Assembly (NCBI RefSeq): GCF_024758505.1
Contig: NZ_CP077970.1
Span: 1,922,001-1,986,000 of the forward strand
DNA: 64,000 nt
Direction of reading: 5' to 3'
DNA from: Bradyrhizobium arachidis
GTDB taxonomy: Bacteria > Pseudomonadota > Alphaproteobacteria > Rhizobiales > Xanthobacteraceae
Shown piece by piece: positions 58,475-64,000 of the stretch. The translations under genes were made by a program, and so were the position numbers. Below the pieces are notes generated by a model. That model was not told where the DNA came from. It was given only the letters and a program-made list of their open reading frames with translations, and ran no database searches. Every line of letters starts with the position of its first letter. Position 1 is the stretch's first letter.

Positions 58475-59103
58475 CCTCTCGGATCGTGGTCACCGGAACG
58501 GATACCGACGTCGGAAAGACCGTATTCGCGGCGGCGGTCAGCAATGCGATTGGGGCGCTCTATTGGAAACCCGTTCAGTCGGGCCTCCAATCCGAAACGG
58601 ATTCGAGGATCGTCATGCAACTAGGTGGACTTTCCAAGGATCGCATCGTTCCTGAACGATGGAGTTTGGGTACGCCGGCTTCGCCGCATCGTGCCGCCGA
58701 AATCGACGGTCTTCAAATTGATCCGGAAGCACTCCACGTCCCTGATACCGGAGGACGCCCGCTCGTCATCGAGGGAGCCGGCGGATTGATGGTGCCGCTA
58801 AATCGCAGCACGCTCTATATCGACGTTATCGCCCGGTGGGGCCTACCGATAGTCCTTTGCACGCGCACCACGCTCGGTACCATTAATCATTCGCTTCTGT
58901 CACTTGAAGCCGTGCGACGTCGAAGAATCGACGTCTTGGGTGTCGCATTTATTGGGGATGAGCAGCCCGACAGCGAGGGCATCATCTGTGATATCGGGCG
59001 GGCACGCCGCCTAGGCCGACTGCCTCACCTCTCTCCGCTCACAAGACAGACGCTGCAGGCTGCATTCGCCCGCTCGTTTGATCTCGATGATTTCAAGCCA
59101 TGA
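58471..59103 (+). CDS. bioD: dethiobiotin synthetase
   Basis: BioD closes the ureido ring of dethiobiotin using ATP and CO2. The 210-residue protein has the Walker A-like GTDTDVGKT at residues 9-17, YWKPVQSGL, and [11 protein letters not shown]. It overlaps bioF and bioA by four bases each, so the three are translationally coupled. Confidence 0.95.
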   Translation: MTSRIVVTGTDTDVGKTVFAAAVSNAIGALYWKPVQSGLQSETDSRIVMQLGGLSKDRIVPERWSLGTPASPHRAAEIDGLQIDPEALHVPDTGGRPLVIEGAGGLMVPLNRSTLYIDVIARWGLPIVLCTRTTLGTINHSLLSLEAVRRRRIDVLGVAFIGDEQPDSEGIICDIGRARRLGRLPHLSPLTRQTLQAAFARSFDLDDFKP

Positions 59104-60377
59104 TCCTCAAAAGCGGCTCGCATATCTGGCATCCCTTCACGCAACACGCGCTGCAGCGGCAGATGACGAAGGTCGCACGCGCGAAGGGCGCCTATCTCTA
59201 TGCCGAGGATGGCCGTCGCATTATCGACGCTATCTCGTCCTGGTGGGTGGTAACTCATGGCCACTGTCATCCAAACATCGTCCGCGCTATTCAGAGTCAG
59301 GCAGAAAGCCTGAACCAGATTATTTTTGCCGGCCATACTCACGAACCGGCCGAAGAGGTCGCTGCGCTGTTGTTGAAGCTCGCACCTGCCGGGCTCGACT
59401 ACGTCTTCTTCTCCGATAGCGGCTCGACCAGCGTAGAAGTGGCCCTGAAGATGGCGCTCGGCTACTGGCGCAATGTCGGTGAGAGACGCTCGCGCATCGT
59501 TGTGATGGAGCATTCGTATCATGGCGACACGATCGGAACAATGTCCATCGGAGCGCGCGGCGTGTTCAATGCTGCGTATGAGCCGCTACTCTTCGACGTT
59601 ACGACGCTCCCGTTTCCGGTCGCCGGTCGAGAGCAGGCAACTTTAGATGCGCTCGATGCAGCGTGCCGCGAGCACGATGCAGCGGCTCTGGTCGTCGAGC
59701 CTCTGGTATTAGGCGCGGGCGGCATGCTGATGTACCCTGCCTGGGTGCTGAGGGAGATGAAGCGGATCTGCGAAACGTGGGGCGGCCTGCTTATTGCCGA
59801 TGAAGTCATGACCGGTTGGGGCCGCACGGGAACGCTGTTCGCCTGTTCGCAGGCCGAAGTGTCGCCGGACATCGCATGCTATTCGAAGGGCCTCACTGGC
59901 GGATCGCTCCCGCTCGCGGTCACCCTGTGTAGCGCGGAGCTGTTCGAGGCGCACTATTCCAAGGACCGTGCACGAACGTTTTTTCACTCGAGCTCGTATA
60001 CCGCAAATCCGATAGCGTGTGCCGCGGCCAAGGCGAATATTGATCTTTGGCAAACTGATGAGTGCAGCGAGCGCGTCGCATCAGTGTCTTGGATGCAGGA
60101 GTGCAAAATCAAACCGCTCCGGTCCGACGAGCGCTTCGAGAACGTTCGTCGGACTGGGACGATCACAGCGCTTGAATTAAGAGTGCGAGACGCAGGCTAT
60201 CTGGCGAGTGTTGGCCCAAAGCTTGAGGCGTTCTTCAGAAATCGCAATCTGCTGCTTCGTCCGCTCGGGAACACAATCTACGTCATGCCGCCCTATTGCG
60301 CGACTGCAGAGGACCTCGGTGAGATCTATGCCGCAATCCAAGAGGCACCCGAGGCGGTGCAAGCGTTAGGAGCATAG
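59100..60377 (+). CDS. bioA: 7,8-diaminopelargonate aminotransferase
   Basis: BioA transfers the amino group of S-adenosylmethionine to 8-amino-7-oxononanoate. The 425-residue class III aminotransferase has IWHPFTQH at the start, [36 protein letters not shown], the cofactor Asp in [14 protein letters not shown] and the PLP lysine Lys263 in CYSKGLTGG. It ends the operon. A 70-base gap with a short frame separates it from pccB, where the sequence style changes. Confidence 0.95.
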   Translation: MILKSGSHIWHPFTQHALQRQMTKVARAKGAYLYAEDGRRIIDAISSWWVVTHGHCHPNIVRAIQSQAESLNQIIFAGHTHEPAEEVAALLLKLAPAGLDYVFFSDSGSTSVEVALKMALGYWRNVGERRSRIVVMEHSYHGDTIGTMSIGARGVFNAAYEPLLFDVTTLPFPVAGREQATLDALDAACREHDAAALVVEPLVLGAGGMLMYPAWVLREMKRICETWGGLLIADEVMTGWGRTGTLFACSQAEVSPDIACYSKGLTGGSLPLAVTLCSAELFEAHYSKDRARTFFHSSSYTANPIACAAAKANIDLWQTDECSERVASVSWMQECKIKPLRSDERFENVRRTGTITALELRVRDAGYLASVGPKLEAFFRNRNLLLRPLGNTIYVMPPYCATAEDLGEIYAAIQEAPEAVQALGA

Positions 60378-60450
60378 CGATGTCTGTTTCATCACCTGCA
60401 AAGCACAAGTGGGCGTCGGATGTTCGTGCCCAAAATCGGAGGCGCGACCG

Positions 60451-61983
60451 ATGATCTCTGTAATCGAGAAACTCGAAGCGCAACGCGCCGGTGCCAGGCT
60501 CGGCGGCGGGGAGAAGCGCATCGAGGCGCAGCATGCCCGCGGCAAGCTGACCGCCCGCGAGCGCATCGAGCTCCTGCTCGACAAGGGATCGTTCGAGGAG
60601 TTCGACATGTTCGTCGAGCACCGCTCGACCGAGTTCGGCATGGAGAAGTCCAAGGTGCCGGGCGACGGCGTCGTCACCGGCTGGGGCACCATCAACGGCC
60701 GCAAGACCTTCGTGTTCGCCAAGGACTTTACGGTGTTCGGCGGCTCGCTCTCCGAGACCCATGCGCTCAAGATCACGAAGCTCCAGGACATGGCGATGAA
60801 GGCGCGAGCGCCGATCATCGGCCTCTATGACGCCGGCGGCGCACGCATCCAGGAGGGCGTCGCCGCGCTGGCCGGCTATTCCTATGTGTTCCGCCGCAAC
60901 GTGCTTGCCTCGGGTGTGATTCCGCAGATCTCCGTCATCATGGGCCCCTGCGCCGGCGGCGACGTCTATTCGCCCGCCATGACCGACTTCATCTTCATGG
61001 TGAAGAACACCAGCTACATGTTTGTCACCGGCCCCGACGTCGTGAAGACCGTCACCAACGAGGTCGTCACAGCCGAGGAGCTCGGCGGCGCCTCGGTGCA
61101 CGCCACGCGCTCCTCGATCGCGGATGGCGCCTTCGAGAACGACGTCGAGACACTCCTGCAGATGCGGCGCCTGATCGACTTCCTGCCGTCCAACAACACC
61201 GACGGCGTGCCGGAATGGCCAAGCTTCGATTCCATCGAGCGTCTCGACATGTCCTTGGACACGCTGATCCCCGACAATCCGAACAAGCCCTACGACATGA
61301 AGGAGCTGATCCTCAAGGTCGTGGACGAGGGCGATTTCTTCGAGATCCAGGAGGCCTTTGCCAAGAACATCGTCACCGGGTTTGGCCGCATCGCCGGCCG
61401 CACCGTCGGCTTCGTCGCCAACCAGCCGATGGTGCTGGCGGGCGTGCTCGACAGCGACGCCTCGCGGAAAGCCGCGCGCTTCGTCCGCTTCTGCGACGCC
61501 TTCAACATCCCGATCGTCACCTTCGTCGACGTGCCGGGCTTCCTGCCGGGTACGAGCCAGGAGTATGGTGGCCTGATCAAGCACGGCGCAAAACTGCTGT
61601 TCGCCTACTCGCAGTGCACCGTGCCGCTGGTCACCGTCATCACCCGAAAAGCCTATGGCGGCGCCTTCGACGTCATGGCGTCCAAGGAGATCGGCGCCGA
61701 CATGAACTACGCCTGGCCGACTGCGCAGATCGCGGTCATGGGCGCCAAGGGCGCAGTCGAGATCATCTTCCGCAGTGACATCGGCGACCCCGACAAGATC
61801 GCCGCCCGCACCAAGGAATACGAAGACCGCTTCCTGTCACCGTTCATTGCCGCCGAGCGTGGCTACATCGACGACGTCATCATGCCGCACTCAACCCGCA
61901 AGCGCATCGCCCGCGCGCTGGCGATGCTGAAGGACAAGAAAGTGGAAATACCCGCGAAGAAGCACGACAATTTGCCGCTGTGA
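60451..61983 (+). CDS. pccB: propionyl-CoA carboxylase beta subunit
   Basis: PccB is the carboxyltransferase that moves CO2 from biotin to propionyl-CoA. The 510-residue protein has [60 protein letters not shown], the [20 protein letters not shown] oxyanion region and [16 protein letters not shown] with [18 protein letters not shown]. The ATG at 60451 has GGAGG eight bases before it. Only the first few residues (MISVIEKLE) depart from what I expect of Bradyrhizobium. Codon use is strongly GC-ending, unlike the accessory genes to the left. pccA follows two bases after the stop. Confidence 0.97.
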   Translation: MISVIEKLEAQRAGARLGGGEKRIEAQHARGKLTARERIELLLDKGSFEEFDMFVEHRSTEFGMEKSKVPGDGVVTGWGTINGRKTFVFAKDFTVFGGSLSETHALKITKLQDMAMKARAPIIGLYDAGGARIQEGVAALAGYSYVFRRNVLASGVIPQISVIMGPCAGGDVYSPAMTDFIFMVKNTSYMFVTGPDVVKTVTNEVVTAEELGGASVHATRSSIADGAFENDVETLLQMRRLIDFLPSNNTDGVPEWPSFDSIERLDMSLDTLIPDNPNKPYDMKELILKVVDEGDFFEIQEAFAKNIVTGFGRIAGRTVGFVANQPMVLAGVLDSDASRKAARFVRFCDAFNIPIVTFVDVPGFLPGTSQEYGGLIKHGAKLLFAYSQCTVPLVTVITRKAYGGAFDVMASKEIGADMNYAWPTAQIAVMGAKGAVEIIFRSDIGDPDKIAARTKEYEDRFLSPFIAAERGYIDDVIMPHSTRKRIARALAMLKDKKVEIPAKKHDNLPL

Positions 61984-61985
61984 CC

Positions 61986-64000
61986 ATGTTCAAGAAAATT
62001 CTGATCGCCAATCGCGGTGAAATCGCCTGCCGGGTCATCAAGACTGCCCGCCAGATGGGAATTGAGACTGTCGCGGTCTATTCCGAGGCCGACCGCGATG
62101 CCTTGCATGTGGAGATGGCCGACGAGGCGATCCTGATCGGGCCGCCGGCCGCCGCCGAGAGCTATCTGGTGATCGAGAAGATCGTCGAGGCCTGCCGCAA
62201 GACCGGTGCCGAGGCCGTGCATCCCGGCTACGGCTTTCTCTCCGAGCGTGAAGCCTTCCCGCGCGCCTTGAAGGCCGCAGGCGTCGTGTTCATTGGCCCC
62301 AACCCGGATGCGATCGCCGCCATGGGCGACAAGATCGAATCCAAGAAGGCCGCCGCCAAGACAAAAGTCTCGACCGTGCCGGGCTATCTCGGCGTCATCG
62401 AGGACGACAAGCACGCAGTGCGGATCGCCGACGAGATCGGCTACCCCGTGATGATCAAGGCCTCCGCTGGCGGCGGCGGCAAGGGCATGCGTATCGCGCA
62501 TTCCAAGAGCGAGGTCGCCGAAGGTTTTAATCTCGCCAAGGCCGAGGCCAAGGCCTCGTTCGGCGACGACCGGGTCTTCGTCGAAAAATTCATCGTCGAT
62601 CCCCGCCACATCGAGATCCAGGTGCTCGGCGACAAGCACGGCAACGTGATCTATCTCGGCGAACGCGAATGCTCGATCCAGCGCCGCAACCAGAAGGTCA
62701 TCGAGGAAGCGCCGTCGCCGCTGCTGGACGAGAGCACCCGCCGCAAGATGGGCGAGCAGGCGGTCGCACTCGCCAAAGCCGTGAACTACGACTCCGCCGG
62801 CACGGTCGAGTTCGTCGCAGGCCAGGACAAGAGCTTCTACTTCCTGGAGATGAACACCCGTCTCCAGGTCGAGCACCCCGTCACCGAACTGGTCACCGGC
62901 ATCGACCTCGTCGAGCAGATGATCCGCGTCGCGGCCGGCGAGAAGCTGGCGATCGCGCAGAAGGACGTCACGCTGACCGGCTGGGCCGTGGAATCGCGCC
63001 TCTACGCCGAAGATCCGTTCCGCAACTTCCTGCCCTCGATCGGGCGGCTAGTGAAATACCGCCCGCCAGCGGAGTTGAGCAAGGACGGCATTACCGTGCG
63101 CAACGACACCGGTGTGCAGGAGGGCGGCGAGATCTCGATCCATTACGATCCGATGATCGCAAAGCTCGTCACCCATGCGCCGTCGCGGGCGGCAGCGATC
63201 GAAGCGCAGGCGACCGCGCTCGATGCGTTCTATGTCGACGGCATCAGGCACAACATTCCGTTCCTGTCGGCGCTGATGAACCATCCGCGCTGGCGCGAGG
63301 GCAATCTCTCGACCGGCTTCATCGCGGAAGAGTTCCCCAAGGGCTTTGCGCCGCGTGCGGCCGAAGGCGAGGTCGCACGGCGGATCGCCGCCGTCGGGGC
63401 CGCCATCGATCACGTGTTAGGGGAGCGCAAGCGGCAGATTTCCGGCCAGATGGGCGGCCGCGTCGTGCAGCGCGAGCGGCGCCGCGCAGTGTGGCTCGAT
63501 CGCGAGGAGATCCAGCTCGAGGTCGCCCGTGAGAGCGAGACAATCGCAATCCGCTTCGTCGATGCCGAGGGCAAGGCCGGCAAGCCGCATCTGCTGGACT
63601 CGCCGTGGAAGCCCGGCGACCCGGTCTGGCAGGGCACGGTCGACGGTCAGTTCATCGCGGTGCAGGCGCGTCCGATTCCGAACGGCATCCGGCTGGCCCA
63701 TCAGGGTGTCGAGGTGCCGGTCTATGTCTGGACCGAAACGGAAGCGACGTCCGCGCGCCTGATGCCGGTCACTACGGCGTCCGACACCGGCAAGAAGCTG
63801 CTGTGCCCGATGCCCGGTCTCGTGGTCTCTATCGCGGTAACCGAAGGCCAGGAGGTCAAGGCCGGCGAAACGTTGGCGGTCGTCGAAGCCATGAAGATGC
63901 AGAACGTGCTGCGCGCCGAGCGCGACGGCACGGTGAAGAAGATCCACGCCTGCGCCGGCGCGACGCTGGCGGTGGACGCGTTGATCCTGGAGTTTGCCTG
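61986..64000 (+). CDS. pccA: propionyl-CoA carboxylase alpha subunit (cut at window end)
   Basis: PccA carries the biotin carboxylase and biotin carrier domains. The readable 671 codons include FKKILIANRGEIACRVIKTA, KASAGGGGKGMRIAHS, FLEMNTRLQVEHPVTELVTG and, near the end, the biotinylation site VVEAMKMQN with Lys637. The window stops after TG of what must be a TGA stop codon, so the protein is effectively complete. It is cotranscribed with pccB. A decayed copy of part of this gene lies at 49175-49400. Confidence 0.97.
   Translation, partial: MFKKILIANRGEIACRVIKTARQMGIETVAVYSEADRDALHVEMADEAILIGPPAAAESYLVIEKIVEACRKTGAEAVHPGYGFLSEREAFPRALKAAGVVFIGPNPDAIAAMGDKIESKKAAAKTKVSTVPGYLGVIEDDKHAVRIADEIGYPVMIKASAGGGGKGMRIAHSKSEVAEGFNLAKAEAKASFGDDRVFVEKFIVDPRHIEIQVLGDKHGNVIYLGERECSIQRRNQKVIEEAPSPLLDESTRRKMGEQAVALAKAVNYDSAGTVEFVAGQDKSFYFLEMNTRLQVEHPVTELVTGIDLVEQMIRVAAGEKLAIAQKDVTLTGWAVESRLYAEDPFRNFLPSIGRLVKYRPPAELSKDGITVRNDTGVQEGGEISIHYDPMIAKLVTHAPSRAAAIEAQATALDAFYVDGIRHNIPFLSALMNHPRWREGNLSTGFIAEEFPKGFAPRAAEGEVARRIAAVGAAIDHVLGERKRQISGQMGGRVVQRERRRAVWLDREEIQLEVARESETIAIRFVDAEGKAGKPHLLDSPWKPGDPVWQGTVDGQFIAVQARPIPNGIRLAHQGVEVPVYVWTETEATSARLMPVTTASDTGKKLLCPMPGLVVSIAVTEGQEVKAGETLAVVEAMKMQNVLRAERDGTVKKIHACAGATLAVDALILEFA

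Noticed and set aside
60378..60450. tRNA gene or attachment repeat at the presumed island edge
   Set aside because: No tRNA-like sequence with a T-loop TTCGAATC-type motif is present in the gap or nearby.
60283..62876. Long minus-strand open frames opposite pccB and pccA (433 and 337 codons)
   Set aside because: They are antisense shadows of GC-rich coding DNA; their translations are His/Asp/Gly/Arg-rich and do not resemble any protein family, while the plus-strand genes are certain.

Overview
The window looks like part of a symbiosis island of a Bradyrhizobium-type alphaproteobacterium, running at its right end into ordinary core chromosome. The pointers are a nodU-type carbamoyltransferase, a tts box (type III secretion promoter element) in front of a repeat-bearing probable effector, a bradavidin-like avidin, a NodW/FixJ-type response-regulator remnant, a bioB-panD-bioF-bioD-bioA operon, many small Bradyrhizobium-style proteins, and heavy decay by insertion sequences, frameshifts and partial duplications. 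From about 60.4 kb the sequence becomes dense, GC-rich and undamaged (pccB, pccA), as expected of core genome. All identifications were made by reading the sequence; no database search was run.

Layout. 0-6 kb: a surface beta-barrel protein, a YWTD beta-propeller protein, a beta-keto acid cleavage enzyme next to an MFS carrier, and a bradavidin-like secreted biotin-binding protein. 6.5-9.2 kb: metE under a cobalamin riboswitch. 10-15.3 kb: a TauD-type dioxygenase, an OprB-type porin and an aspartate ammonia-lyase-type enzyme. 15.5-19.9 kb: nrdA-nrdB under a second cobalamin riboswitch; NrdB has Phe where the radical Tyr is expected. 20-31 kb: a HAD hydrolase, a TauE/SafE permease, a wrecked macA-macB operon, an orphan LuxR HTH protein, an intact IS1111-type IS110 element and several small genes. 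31-38 kb: a GH18 chitinase, the tts-box effector, small genes, a response-regulator pseudogene and hemN. 39-47 kb: nodU, a Fic gene truncated by IS200/IS605 debris, a decayed DeoR gene, a small-molecule kinase, and a GNAT plus PLP decarboxylase pair. 48-52 kb: a threonine dehydrogenase-like enzyme, a fragment of pccA, an SDR enzyme, a DeoR regulator and a second, decayed SDR. 52.0-53.9 kb: a group II intron inserted just after an intrinsic terminator. 54-60.4 kb: an ScfR/RamB-type regulator diverging from the biotin operon. 60.4-64 kb: propionyl-CoA carboxylase beta and alpha subunits.

How the genes fit together. Vitamin and cofactor economy is the main theme. Two B12-independent enzymes (MetE, NrdAB) each have a cobalamin riboswitch, so both should be switched off when B12 is present. 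The biotin operon makes the cofactor used by the adjacent propionyl-CoA carboxylase, an ScfR-type regulator of the short-chain acyl-CoA class sits between mobile DNA and the biotin genes, and an avidin-like protein that may bind biotin is encoded 50 kb away. Host-interaction genes (nodU, the tts-box effector, the chitinase, the Fic remnant) are scattered through the decayed central part. A short element repeated at four places, each time in the orientation of the gene that follows, is not explained by any feature I recognise.
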